A stretch of 64,000 bases of DNA from Firmicutes bacterium UBA6113 (lineage in GTDB: Bacteria; Bacillota; Clostridia; Tissierellales; Sedimentibacteraceae): positions 186,001 to 250,000 of the forward strand of contig DIWF01000036.1 in NCBI GenBank assembly GCA_002422545.1. Direction: 5' to 3'. The notes below the pieces were generated by a model. That model ran no database searches and was not told where the DNA came from. It saw only the letters and a list, made by a program, of their open reading frames with translations. This document shows positions 15,337-24,409 of the stretch, piece by piece (within the stretch, counting starts at the first letter, position 1; each line of letters begins with the position of its first letter). A program made the position numbers and the translations under genes.

Positions 15337-16887
15337 CTACAACTTTTCCAACTCTCTTACTAATATGTCATCATAAGTATCCAGACATGTTACTTGTGCT
15401 GCAAGTTCCGTCAATGGAATTATATCGCTCCTATCTATGTAACTTAATTTGAACTTTCGGTTTAAGGCCATGAGCTGTTTTATTCCTGCTGACAATCTGT
15501 TTATATAAGAATAAACACCAATGGCACCTGCTGAAATTTGTTCAGCATTTTCATAATACAACTTCAGTTCCCTGATATCTGCAAACATTTCTTCCTTTGT
15601 ACTGCCAAAACGCTGTATCTCTTTTGGTACTGTACCTGAATTAATCAACTCTTCTACTTTTTTGCCGGCCATTGCCGCTGCCATAGCTGCTCTTCCTACC
15701 GCAACAAAATTTATGTATGGAGCTCCAAGTGCCAATCCTTTATAAATTTGATCTTCTGATGCAAATCCTCCTGCAATAGCAACTTGAGGCAGATTATAAT
15801 TTCTAAACTTGAATTTTTTCAACATATCATAAATCATGCTTTCCAAATAAACTGTTGGTATACCCCATTCATTCATCATCTTCACGGGACTGTTTCCGGT
15901 TCCTCCACCGGCTCCGTCAAATGTTATTAAATCAACTCCAGTCATCGAAGCAATCTTGATAATTCTTACTAAATCCTTAGGATCAAAAGGACCTGTTTTA
16001 AAGCATATATGTTCAGCGCCCAGGTTCCTTAATTCAGCAACACGGTTAATAAGTGTTTCTTCGTTCCACATAGGCAGCTTGCCTATTCTTTCAAAAACCT
16101 GGCCTATTCCGTTTCTATAATTTTCTGCGATTTCAGGATCCGAAGGATCCGGATAGATCAAATATCCCATCTTTTGAAATTTTATTGCATCGTCTATGCT
16201 TTTTACCCTTCCCATGCCTTGAATACCTTTAGCTGCCTGGCCGAACTTCAGCTCCACAGATTTCACTCCAAGTTTAGTTATGGCATAGTCCAATACACCC
16301 AGGTTCTCATCGTCATAATTTGCCTGCAGAATTATATCCCCATAACCTCTGTAATACTGCCTGAAAGAATTAACCATTTCCTTAATTAATGGTGAGGAAA
16401 CAACTTTTCCGTTTTCTATTAGGAGGTTTTTATCTTTTGCAACTACATCTTCTCCTATAACCACCAAGACGCCGGCCATTGCTGCTCCTGCATAATAATC
16501 CTTCCAATTCAACTTTGCCATGGCAGGCAAAATTATTGGAGCTTTCATCTTTATTTTGTTTCCAATTCCAAAATCAATATTTATATCAGCTTTTGGATAG
16601 GTAGCAACATAAGCATCTTCTTCACATCCAAATGTCCCAAAAACTCTTCCGTTAATATTAAAATGAGAAAAATCCAATGGATATTCCTTTTCTGAAGCAA
16701 ATTGGTTCACATCAGTTTCATACGGATAAATTGCTTCAGAACCTCTAAGTGCCGACAAACCTATTTCACATGTACCGGTACAATTCAATGTGCAAACCGA
16801 ACACATGCCAGAAAATCTAGAAACGTTTTCCGGGGTCCTAACCTTTGTATGTGTTGTGGAACTTCCTAATAAAGGACTGTAAGACAT
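15337..16887 (-). CDS. FMN-binding glutamate synthase-domain protein (GltB-like)
   Basis: 516 residues. The central and C-terminal region is the glutamate synthase TIM-barrel domain: IILPAMAKLNWKDYY, a QAAKGIQGMGRV loop, HICFKTGPFDPKDLVRI, LITFDGAGGGTGNSP and QVAIAGGFASEDQIYKGLALGA bind FMN and the Fe-S cluster. The N-terminus has CSVCTLNCTGTCEIG, four Cys that could hold an Fe-S cluster. There is no glutaminase domain, as in archaeal-type enzymes, so ammonia or a partner may be the nitrogen source; a non-GOGAT amino acid or flavin role is also possible. The start ATG lies behind GGAGG. It shares its operator pattern with the orp-like operon. Confidence 0.85.
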   Translation of the reverse strand: MSYSPLLGSSTTHTKVRTPENVSRFSGMCSVCTLNCTGTCEIGLSALRGSEAIYPYETDVNQFASEKEYPLDFSHFNINGRVFGTFGCEEDAYVATYPKADINIDFGIGNKIKMKAPIILPAMAKLNWKDYYAGAAMAGVLVVIGEDVVAKDKNLLIENGKVVSSPLIKEMVNSFRQYYRGYGDIILQANYDDENLGVLDYAITKLGVKSVELKFGQAAKGIQGMGRVKSIDDAIKFQKMGYLIYPDPSDPEIAENYRNGIGQVFERIGKLPMWNEETLINRVAELRNLGAEHICFKTGPFDPKDLVRIIKIASMTGVDLITFDGAGGGTGNSPVKMMNEWGIPTVYLESMIYDMLKKFKFRNYNLPQVAIAGGFASEDQIYKGLALGAPYINFVAVGRAAMAAAMAGKKVEELINSGTVPKEIQRFGSTKEEMFADIRELKLYYENAEQISAGAIGVYSYINRLSAGIKQLMALNRKFKLSYIDRSDIIPLTELAAQVTCLDTYDDILVRELEKL

Positions 16888-16947
16888 AATTACCTCCATT
16901 AAAATAGACTTGCGTCTTCAAATTTTTATTGCTTATAGTCAATGTTC

Positions 16948-16998
16948 TTGACATATGTTATTTAATAAAATTATATCTCTTTTCATGTCATATGTCAA
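16948..16998 (-). promoter_or_regulatory. Promoter of the GltB-like gene framed by the same paired operators
   Basis: On the minus strand TTGACA (16993-16998), 17 bases, TATAAT (16970-16975). TTGACATATG at 16989-16998 and its inverted copy at 16948-16957 flank the promoter, exactly as at 15211-15262. Confidence 0.78.
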
Positions 16999-17089
16999 CA
17001 ATTGAAACAAGTCAAATCCTCTAAATTAATTCGTTTATTTTACTATTTTTTATTTTTTGTATATTGCTAGTCTCTTACTTATAAATAAC

Positions 17090-17986
17090 CTAAATCTTTT
17101 TTAGTGTTTGGCTGTAGGTTTCCTTATGCCTTTTCACTACAGACAGTTTCCCTTGTTCTATCATCAGGTTAATTCTCTTGGCATACCACCAGTCACCGAT
17201 TCCAAGAGGATAATTCCCTAATATTTTTCCTATTAAACGAGCCATGATAAATTCACCATCAGGAATTTCCTTTTGAATAATGTGGTCATAAAAATCTTCC
17301 GGCACACCTATGACCTTTCCGTTAACAACAGCGCGCAAAGTACTTCTCTCTTCCTTTAATTCAGTCCAATTTGATGCATAAACGCGTATTTCACAAGCAG
17401 ACAATTCCTTTGCCAAAGGAAGAAATTCATAGAACTTTCCAGATGCCACTTCGCCCCATGTGGTGTAAGACTGTATTTCATTGTCTGAAAGCTGCACATG
17501 CTGGGGAAGCTTCACGGCAAAAACCCTGCAGTCATATTCTTTTAATATATTACACACAAAATAAAACCCGCACACAGAATACGGCGCATCGCTGTACCAT
17601 AAGCGAATGTCTTCTCCAAGTGCTGCATATCTCTTAAGTTTCTCTATTTCACTAAGGTATTTTGTCCACGCCTCTTCAAGACTTTTCATAACATCAATGT
17701 CATTCAATCCATTTATGGTATACATATCAATTATTAGATTTTTTCTGTATTCGCTGTCAACCGGAACGTCTATATCTCCCATATCTAGTAAGAACGGAAT
17801 ACAAACCACCTGTGACGAATTGCCACCGACCGCTTGACCTTCAAACATCTTCTCAAGTTCTTCTCTATCAGGCTTCTTCCCAGTACCGATATATGAAATC
17901 GCCATATTATCAATGTCAGGCTTTTGGTAATTTTTTGCTGCCTTCATGCCTCCGCCTTCACTTTCTCCAAACATTACCTCTATCAT
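17090..17986 (-). CDS. DUF1835/DUF3658 domain protein
   Basis: 298 residues. It begins MIEVMFGESEGGGMKAA, the phosphate-loop-like opening of DUF1835, and then IRLWYSDAPYSVCGFYFVCNIL; a DUF3658 region follows (RVYASNWTELKEERSTLRAVV). The function is unknown. The start is the ATG behind AAGGAGG; a longer reading would translate the ribosome-binding site. It sits upstream of, and is co-directional with, the GltB-like gene, but that gene has its own promoter. Confidence 0.82.
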   Translation of the reverse strand: MIEVMFGESEGGGMKAAKNYQKPDIDNMAISYIGTGKKPDREELEKMFEGQAVGGNSSQVVCIPFLLDMGDIDVPVDSEYRKNLIIDMYTINGLNDIDVMKSLEEAWTKYLSEIEKLKRYAALGEDIRLWYSDAPYSVCGFYFVCNILKEYDCRVFAVKLPQHVQLSDNEIQSYTTWGEVASGKFYEFLPLAKELSACEIRVYASNWTELKEERSTLRAVVNGKVIGVPEDFYDHIIQKEIPDGEFIMARLIGKILGNYPLGIGDWWYAKRINLMIEQGKLSVVKRHKETYSQTLKKI

Positions 17987-18023
17987 AACGTTCCTCCTTA
18001 CTCTTTCCTTATAACTGTTCAAA

Positions 18024-18470
18024 TTATTTTAATCTCATTTCAATTGTGTTTTCTTTAAATCCTAAGCTTTCATAAAACTCAATGGTATTTAAATTTTCCA
18101 CAGCCACTGTTATGGAAATATCTTTACATCCGTTTTCCTTCAGCCAGTCTATGTGGCTGTTCATCAATTTTTTTCCTATTCCTGATCCACGGTAATTTTC
18201 AGCAACATGCAACGAATGAATGCATCCTTCGTTTCCTTCAAATGTAGAAATGGCATATCCCAATATGTTATTGTCAAATTCTTGTGCTGCTGTAATTTTT
18301 ATATGTTCTTTATTAAAATAACTGAAATGATTCATACGTTCTTCGAAAACTAAATCCGCATAAAGGTCTCCGAAATTTTCTGAAATGTTTTCATGGTATT
18401 CCCTGTTTTTTTCCCATAATTCTTTAATTATTGAAATCTCATTAAATGGTATGTCTCTGCAGCAAATCAT
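18024..18470 (-). CDS. GNAT N-acetyltransferase
   Basis: 148 residues. Acetyl-CoA-binding motif A is seen as HSLHVAENYRGSGIGKKLM near residue 90, then the strand-helix KDISITVAVENLNTIEFYESLGF of motif B. The substrate cannot be predicted. It precedes the DUF1835 gene by 37 bases on the same strand. Confidence 0.9.
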   Translation of the reverse strand: MICCRDIPFNEISIIKELWEKNREYHENISENFGDLYADLVFEERMNHFSYFNKEHIKITAAQEFDNNILGYAISTFEGNEGCIHSLHVAENYRGSGIGKKLMNSHIDWLKENGCKDISITVAVENLNTIEFYESLGFKENTIEMRLK

Positions 18471-18536
18471 AATTCCTCCATATATTTTAAATATTAATCA
18501 ATTACCTACTTCCGGTATAGCACTAATGAATTTATA

Positions 18537-18773
18537 TTAGTATTTCTGAATTGACAGTAAATCTTCACATCTGTCATTCATATATTTATAGGAATCATAG
18601 ACCCCTTGATTATAAAACTCTGCTGCCAACTCTTCTGTTATGAATTCAAAAATCATAATTGAAGCCAACTCGCCTAATTCTTCATCTCTTTCATTTAAAA
18701 AGTAATTCTTTATTTTTAAAATCATCTCTTCTCTTTTTTCTTTAGGTAATTCAATTTTATTTTTTTTGTTCAT
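18537..18773 (-). CDS. DUF2164 family protein
   Basis: 78 residues. IELPKEKREEMILKIKNYF at the start and ELAAEFYNQGVYDSYKYM near the end match the DUF2164 family of small cytoplasmic helical proteins. The function is unknown. It starts behind AGGAG. It is next to a nucleoside phosphorylase gene, 24 bases away. Confidence 0.82.
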   Translation of the reverse strand: MNKKNKIELPKEKREEMILKIKNYFLNERDEELGELASIMIFEFITEELAAEFYNQGVYDSYKYMNDRCEDLLSIQKY

Positions 18774-18797
18774 AAGATCTCCTGATTTTTCTATATA

Positions 18798-19550
18798 TTA
18801 CACTCTGGATGCTACCTGCAGCGCTATCTGCAGGTATTTTTCTAATGTGCTTCTGCTAATTTTCCCCATAGTCCGTGAATCCCATTCAATTCCATCCAAT
18901 GTATCTTCAGCATACAAGAATTGATACAGTTCAACATTCCTAAATTGACTCACTGCCATAATTGATGCACATTCCATGTCAACTGCCAGACATCCTTCCA
19001 ATTTTCTATTCATCATATTTTTCCTTGTTTCCCTGTACAAGGCATCTGTTGTCCAAGTCTTCGTCTTTATGTAAGGAATATCCAGCTGCTGAAAAATACC
19101 GGCAAGTTTATCTGCTGTACGTACTTCTATATAATCAGCCGGCGGCGCATAATGGTAGCTGGTGCCCTCATCTCTGTATGCAGCAACCGGTACTATAAAA
19201 TGACCTGCAGCAATGCCCTGGTCTAATGTTCCGCATGAACCGAAGAACACAAACTTCTTGCCTCCCTTGGCTATTACCTCTTCCATGAGGCCTGCGGAAC
19301 CTGCACCTCCAAGTATTGTTTGATATACAGCAACATCATTGCCATCATAATTTATTTTGTAAATTGGAATAGTATATCCTGCCGACATATCACTTATCTG
19401 GACTGCACTATCCATATTTTTAACCAGGTTGATTATTTTGTCACTGAACGTAGCAACAACAACTTCAGGAAAATTGTCTATTTTTCCTGTAACACAGCTC
19501 GGCTTTAAAATTTCTTCAGTTTCATTGTCAAATGAATTCAATATACTCAT
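18798..19550 (-). CDS. Nucleoside phosphorylase (uridine phosphorylase-like, PNP/UDP superfamily)
   Basis: 250 residues. FFGSCGTLDQGIAAGHFIVP is the phosphate/ribose-binding segment, and LAVDMECASIMAVSQF carries the ribose-contacting Met-Glu of this superfamily. The N-terminal QTILGGAGSAGLMEEVIAKGG fits too. It cleaves a nucleoside with phosphate to base plus ribose-1-phosphate; uridine is typical for the group but the base specificity is not decided by what I see. It is co-directional with DUF2164. Confidence 0.87.
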   Translation of the reverse strand: MSILNSFDNETEEILKPSCVTGKIDNFPEVVVATFSDKIINLVKNMDSAVQISDMSAGYTIPIYKINYDGNDVAVYQTILGGAGSAGLMEEVIAKGGKKFVFFGSCGTLDQGIAAGHFIVPVAAYRDEGTSYHYAPPADYIEVRTADKLAGIFQQLDIPYIKTKTWTTDALYRETRKNMMNRKLEGCLAVDMECASIMAVSQFRNVELYQFLYAEDTLDGIEWDSRTMGKISRSTLEKYLQIALQVASRV

Positions 19551-19572
19551 AATATCCCCCTAGCTCATAATA

Positions 19573-20106
19573 TCAATCAATCATCATACCCATGCATAGG
19601 GTATCATAAAATGTTCCATTTATTAAAATGTCCCTTTTCAACATACCTTCCTCTTCAAAACCCAGCTTCTTATATAGTTTTATTGCTTTTAAGTTGTCTG
19701 TCCTGGTTTTCAAATTTACTTTTCTGATAATACCTGAGCTCTTGCTCCAGTCTATCAGGTACTTAATAAGTTCTTCCCCTATTCCATATCCCCAATATTC
19801 TTTCAGAACACTAATGCCGAATTCTCCCACATGAGCAAGTCTTCTTCTTGATCCTCCCGAGAAGTTTAAGTTTGCTACAATTTTTCCGCCTATTTCTGCC
19901 ACTACTGATATGGCATTATCCTTTTTTAGTGTGTTTTCTATAAATACTTCTTCCTGCTGAGTGTTCATGTCAAACTCTCCGATTCCAAATGACAAGTAGT
20001 CAGATTCTCCTGCTACGGTATTGATATAATTGATTAATGCTTCAGCATCAGATGTCTTAGACCTTCTGATTATTAACTTCTCACCGTTTATTATTATTTC
20101 TTTCAT
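19573..20106 (-). CDS. GNAT N-acetyltransferase
   Basis: 177 residues. Starts MKEIIINGEKLIIRRSKTSDAEAL, a common opening of RimJ/RimL-related GNATs. Motif A is ISVLKEYWGYGIGEELIKYL and motif B NLKTRTDNLKAIKLYKKLGF. It may acetylate a small molecule or protein N-terminus. It lies upstream of the phosphorylase gene with a 22-base gap and may be in the same transcript. Confidence 0.9.
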   Translation of the reverse strand: MKEIIINGEKLIIRRSKTSDAEALINYINTVAGESDYLSFGIGEFDMNTQQEEVFIENTLKKDNAISVVAEIGGKIVANLNFSGGSRRRLAHVGEFGISVLKEYWGYGIGEELIKYLIDWSKSSGIIRKVNLKTRTDNLKAIKLYKKLGFEEEGMLKRDILINGTFYDTLCMGMMID

Positions 20107-20267
20107 TTAATTCTCCTCCTGGTAGTCCACTGATTTTTTTAAATATCACTTTCTAAATGACACAGCTTTTTTCTAATAGATTGATAAAAGTGTCAATAAA
20201 TTCAGTCCATCTAATACAACATCTTTTGCTTATTTAATACAACCTGTCCGAATATTTTACAGTCAAC

Positions 20268-20933
20268 TCATATGCATATTTCTATATAGCTAATTAAATT
20301 TTCATATGGATACACCGGTAATATCCCCTGTGTAGGATCGTAATATATACCATCATAATATATTGAAAGATGACTTTTGTTTTCTCCTCTGACATTTATA
20401 ATACAACATTTTGGCAATTGAACATTTCTACCCTTAGTATAAACCGGTTTCTTATAAGAAAATCCAAAGTAGTCTAATGTTTCAATCACCTTGCTAATGC
20501 TGGCTTGATGTTTTGAACTCTTCATTATTTTTATAACTTCGTCAACAGAAATACCTGCAAGCATGGCAAGGCACGTTTGACCGCAGCATCCATTATGCGG
20601 TTGTTTTATGTAGGTTATGCCATCAATTTTTCTTATAGGATTTTCTTTGCTATATGGGCTATTTGAGTTTATTCGACTAAGTCCATCAATGATTTTAAAA
20701 CGCACATCAAGTTCATTATCAAAATCAATTTTTTTGCAAACTTCCTTTATTACAGGTATATAATAAATACCGTTGCCTTTTGGAACAAGTTTGCACTCAA
20801 AAGAAATGTCAGATATTTCAACTTTAACAGGTATAAGTCCTTTTTGACCGCACTTCTCCCAGACATTAAATGGAATCTTTATAAATGCTCTATTGCCTTC
20901 TTTGTGAATAATCGACTTAAAATTGTATATCAT
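20268..20933 (-). CDS. DUF1905-like plus C39-like papain-type peptidase fusion
   Basis: 221 residues in two parts. Residues 1-75 resemble DUF1905 (FIKIPFNVWEKCGQKGLIPVKV), a small beta-barrel domain. Residues 105-215 look like a cysteine peptidase of the C39-like group: HNGCCGQTCLAMLAGISVDEVIKIM has the Gln and nucleophilic Cys, SHLSIYYDG the His and YDPTQG the Asp. No leader-peptide transporter is nearby, so a role in bacteriocin export is not supported. The pairing of these domains is unusual to my knowledge. Confidence 0.7.
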   Translation of the reverse strand: MIYNFKSIIHKEGNRAFIKIPFNVWEKCGQKGLIPVKVEISDISFECKLVPKGNGIYYIPVIKEVCKKIDFDNELDVRFKIIDGLSRINSNSPYSKENPIRKIDGITYIKQPHNGCCGQTCLAMLAGISVDEVIKIMKSSKHQASISKVIETLDYFGFSYKKPVYTKGRNVQLPKCCIINVRGENKSHLSIYYDGIYYDPTQGILPVYPYENLISYIEICI

Positions 20934-20966
20934 CTTAACCGTCCTTTTGTATTGAATTTTCTCTAC

Positions 20967-21386
20967 TTACTCCATATTATTTGTTAACTCTTTATATCTT
21001 TCTTCATTTATATTCCATCTCAGTGGATAGCCTATTGTGCTTCCGATTAAATAACCATAAAATATAGGCAAAGTATTTTTAAGTTTACTGAAATCTCCAT
21101 CTGTCGCTGCTATGACCACGATGGTAGTACCCCATATGCCTATGCTTATAATGACATCCATGTATATGACGAACTTTACTTTACCCTTACGTCTTTCCTT
21201 CTCCCAATACTTGACGTATTGTTCATCATCCATATAAAATAATTTTGATAGTTTACTTGGTTTTATTTTATTTGATTTAATAAGGTATCGAAATATTAAA
21301 CTGATTATAAAAAAAGCAATAACTAAAACTATTAATACTTTCAGAACAAAAACTCTACTAAAACCTAATCCTACCCATTTACCCAT
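20967..21386 (-). CDS. Membrane protein of unknown function
   Basis: 139 residues with three hydrophobic segments (about 10-30, 70-90 and 103-120) and a basic, charged stretch between the first two (YWEKERRKGKVKF). I recognise no family. It begins a run of seven genes, all on the minus strand down to 25468, that are mostly membrane-bound or secreted and lack known roles. Confidence 0.6.
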   Translation of the reverse strand: MGKWVGLGFSRVFVLKVLIVLVIAFFIISLIFRYLIKSNKIKPSKLSKLFYMDDEQYVKYWEKERRKGKVKFVIYMDVIISIGIWGTTIVVIAATDGDFSKLKNTLPIFYGYLIGSTIGYPLRWNINEERYKELTNNME

Positions 21387-21426
21387 TAAAACCCCCTCAT
21401 TTCATTTAACATAACTATTCAATTCA

Positions 21427-22365
21427 TCAATCAGCAGTCCAAATATTATCAAAATATAAATACTTATTGTCTTTACTTAATTCTGTTTTTAGTTTATAAA
21501 TTTCTTCATTATCTTCATATACTAATTTTACGTGATCTACTTCTCCGCCATTTATGGCAAAAATATACATATCAACTTGTTTTCCTTCACTATATCCGCT
21601 TGATTTAGTAACAAGCATTTCGAATGTTTCTTCAATATTATCATCAACCTTAACCATATTCTTGTTAATGAAATGCGCTGAAGCCCTTAATCTAACTGCA
21701 TTATCCCATAATTCCGTTAATCCTTGTTCCATATTTGACTTATCGATTTCCGATAACATATAATTTGAGCAAGTGGCCATAGTGGAATTAACCATTGCAC
21801 TTAGTGCATTATTTTTAATATGATTCACTTCATCTGCAATTGGCATTAATGATTGAGCTGCGCATAATAAAATAGGAGAACGGTAATATGAATCCTTATA
21901 TTTTATAGTTCCATCGTCAAATATGAATATTTCGTTGATAGTATCCTTGAAATGATATCGTAAAATATAATGAAGACGGTAATCATTATGCAATTGAACA
22001 CTAATATAATCATCATCTGTAATAATACTTTCACCTAGAAATAACCCTTGAAGTATAATTTTATTTATTGATGTGTCTTCTTTTATATCTAAAATATTGC
22101 CATCATAGTTTTCTAATGTTATCTTATCAGTTTTTTCAACATCCTTCATCCATTTAAAATTATCTTCAATTACTGATAGATTCAGCATTTTTGCTTCAAT
22201 ATAATTATCATGTGACTTTTGAACTCTAAGTTCCTGATACTTTTTTTCCGTTTCATCAACTAGTGTTATTAAATTTCTATTTGTTAAATACAATTTAAAT
22301 AAGGCAAAAATACTTATAACAATAAATAAAATATTAATAGTCATTATATATTTATTTTTCAACAC
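21427..22365 (-). CDS. Membrane-anchored extracytoplasmic protein of unknown function
   Basis: About 312 residues: one transmembrane helix near the N-terminus (TINILFIVISIFALFKLYL), a short coiled-coil-like stretch (LVDETEKKYQELRVQ), then a soluble domain. I prefer the GTG at 22365 behind GGGGG; an ATG 20 codons upstream would add a Cys-containing tail without a good ribosome-binding site. I recognise no family. Proteins of this layout occur beside other clostridial orphan membrane genes. Confidence 0.6.
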   Translation of the reverse strand: MLKNKYIMTINILFIVISIFALFKLYLTNRNLITLVDETEKKYQELRVQKSHDNYIEAKMLNLSVIEDNFKWMKDVEKTDKITLENYDGNILDIKEDTSINKIILQGLFLGESIITDDDYISVQLHNDYRLHYILRYHFKDTINEIFIFDDGTIKYKDSYYRSPILLCAAQSLMPIADEVNHIKNNALSAMVNSTMATCSNYMLSEIDKSNMEQGLTELWDNAVRLRASAHFINKNMVKVDDNIEETFEMLVTKSSGYSEGKQVDMYIFAINGGEVDHVKLVYEDNEEIYKLKTELSKDNKYLYFDNIWTAD

Positions 22366-22475
22366 AAATATTCCCCCATACTTCTTCATACAATCCCCTG
22401 TTCCGCTTATAAGATTGCATTTCAAATTTTTTCTCTTTTTAATGTTTCAATAACAAATACATATATGCGACACTA

Positions 22476-22982
22476 CTATTGCTCAGATATAATATATCTC
22501 TCATCTAACCAGCTAAACAATTCTTCAAATAAGTTTTCATCACTCTCTTTTACCAAATAGTTTCTATATTCACCACTTTTATTGTAGAATGTCACTTCAT
22601 CATCAGAATACACAGTTACTTGTTGGTGTAATATATTTCCGTCATAATTTATTGTGCAATCTATTATTCTATAACTATACTTTTCAGGTATAAACAAATA
22701 AGAAGTAATCTTTGGAGTCTTTGAATATTCATACTTATTTAATATTTTCATAAATTCATCAAATTCCTCTTTTTTTAATGTAATACTATATTCATTAGGA
22801 CCCTTGAGAACTTCGTCTTCTTCTAAATCATTATATATTACATTTACAAAAACAGATCTTACAGAACCGCTATTTATTACATCATATAAATTTACTGGTC
22901 TTGTGTAAAAAAGGTACAAAGATAATATAAAAAATATCAATATTAGAGTTGAAAAGTCTTTAATTTTATATTTTCTCATCAT
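22476..22982 (-). CDS. Membrane-anchored extracytoplasmic protein of unknown function
   Basis: 168 residues: N-terminal helix STLILIFFILSLYLFY, then a domain of beta strands with a repeated tyrosine-rich character (ITLKKEEFDEFMKILNKYEYSKTP). No catalytic motif is visible. The start follows GGGGTGAG. The 219 bases before the next gene contain nothing I can name. Confidence 0.6.
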   Translation of the reverse strand: MMRKYKIKDFSTLILIFFILSLYLFYTRPVNLYDVINSGSVRSVFVNVIYNDLEEDEVLKGPNEYSITLKKEEFDEFMKILNKYEYSKTPKITSYLFIPEKYSYRIIDCTINYDGNILHQQVTVYSDDEVTFYNKSGEYRNYLVKESDENLFEELFSWLDERYIISEQ

Positions 22983-23201
22983 AATCTCACCCCAATATTT
23001 TAAAATATATCCATTATATTATAAGACGAGAAAAGCAAAAGATTTGTTACACAATCTTACATATAAATAGAAATATTTTACAACTTATATTACTATTTAA
23101 GTTATGATTTTATTAGATAGTACTTTCCATCCTATATCATCATATGATAAGTTCTATATTGCAGTGCAGTGCCCTGCCCTTCTTCATAAACCCTACTTAC
23201 C

Positions 23202-23465
23202 TCAATAATTAATATATACAAATAAAACAAATCCAATAAAAGCGAAAGCAATTATAAAATAAATATATCCGGCTATTTTATTGTTATCTTCAACTATAAC
23301 CCACACGCCTCGCAACACAGTAATTATAAACGCTAAAGCAAGCCACAAAAACCTGAATATATATTCTATACTTGAATCATCAAATTGAAGCGTCAAAATC
23401 ATTGAAACTGCCATAATCAATGTAAGTATTATAATTATTATTTTCAATTTCTTATTTCTATTCAT
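23202..23465 (-). CDS. Small membrane protein
   Basis: 87 residues with three hydrophobic helices (about 6-28, 32-53 and 63-85). The start ATG lies behind AAGGAAT. I recognise no family. Confidence 0.6.
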   Translation of the reverse strand: MNRNKKLKIIIIILTLIMAVSMILTLQFDDSSIEYIFRFLWLALAFIITVLRGVWVIVEDNNKIAGYIYFIIAFAFIGFVLFVYINY

Positions 23466-23526
23466 AATTGTATTCCTTATTTAAAATTTCATAATTTTCT
23501 ATATCTAGTTAAACCATCGAAGCTAT

Positions 23527-24384
23527 TCAGCTTGTTTTTCCTTCTACGAATATTTTCCAGCCTTCTCTAAACTCACTTTCTGTAATATTAAGAACTTCTT
23601 CTATATCTCCGTAATCCAACAGCAAATCAACTAATTTTTCTCTGCCATATGTTTCAACAATAAATTCAACCATGCTGTACCCGTAATTATATCTGTATTT
23701 TACATTTCTTTTCAATAAATACCTATCAGGAATTCCCTTTTCAATCAATCCCTTGTAATAATCCTTACTATAATCCGTATCCTCTGTCAGATATATTGCA
23801 GTTCCTTCCCACAACCAATCAATTTGCATTTTTCCATTTGTTAAGGCCATTGCTACAGTGTGAACAAATTCATGCACAAGCACTGTTTCTAAATCTACTG
23901 CTTTACCTGATTCATGTTTCAGAGTATAGTAAAAGATATCTTTGCTCAATGTCACACCTGCGAAGTTTATGTCCATGTCATCAGGGTCAAAAAACGTCTC
24001 CGATATAATGGATTGTCTTAAACATTCATATTCATCATACATATTAATTTTAACAATAGGCATATTAGTATTTTCAACATCTAAAAATTTCAAAATCCTG
24101 TCATACTCTTCTTCCAATATACTAATAGAATTAGTAGCATAGAACTTATTCAGCTCATTTTTCGAATTGTAATATAATTCAAAGTGATCACTCACCATAT
24201 ACTTATCAAACTTATTACCCGCACTGTCTTCAAAAAAACCTTCTTTATCTATTGCTTCTTTCTTGTTAATTTCATCGCTGGCGATGTTTTCATTTGTAGT
24301 CTCTTTATAAGTAGTACTTTTGCTTTCACAGCCTGAAACACATATGCATACGCACAAAATAAATAACAACATCCACTTTCTCAT
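23527..24384 (-). CDS. Lipoprotein zinc metallopeptidase (peptidase MA-like, gluzincin)
   Basis: 285 residues. The signal peptide ends with lipobox VSGC (Cys at about 19). LVHEFVHTVA near residue 165 is the HExxH zinc motif, and WLWEGTAIYLTEDTD about 25 residues later supplies the third ligand Glu in a WExxA pattern, as in peptidase MA/collagenase-like M1-clan enzymes. It should act on the outer face of the membrane; the substrate is unknown. It is the only enzyme recognisable in this orphan membrane cluster. Confidence 0.82.
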   Translation of the reverse strand: MRKWMLLFILCVCICVSGCESKSTTYKETTNENIASDEINKKEAIDKEGFFEDSAGNKFDKYMVSDHFELYYNSKNELNKFYATNSISILEEEYDRILKFLDVENTNMPIVKINMYDEYECLRQSIISETFFDPDDMDINFAGVTLSKDIFYYTLKHESGKAVDLETVLVHEFVHTVAMALTNGKMQIDWLWEGTAIYLTEDTDYSKDYYKGLIEKGIPDRYLLKRNVKYRYNYGYSMVEFIVETYGREKLVDLLLDYGDIEEVLNITESEFREGWKIFVEGKTS

Positions 24385-24409
24385 TATCCCAAACCCCCAT
24401 TTTATTCCT

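Noticed and set aside
20268..20933. C39-like gene as a bacteriocin-processing system
   Set aside because: There is no fused or adjacent ABC exporter and no double-glycine precursor peptide near it.
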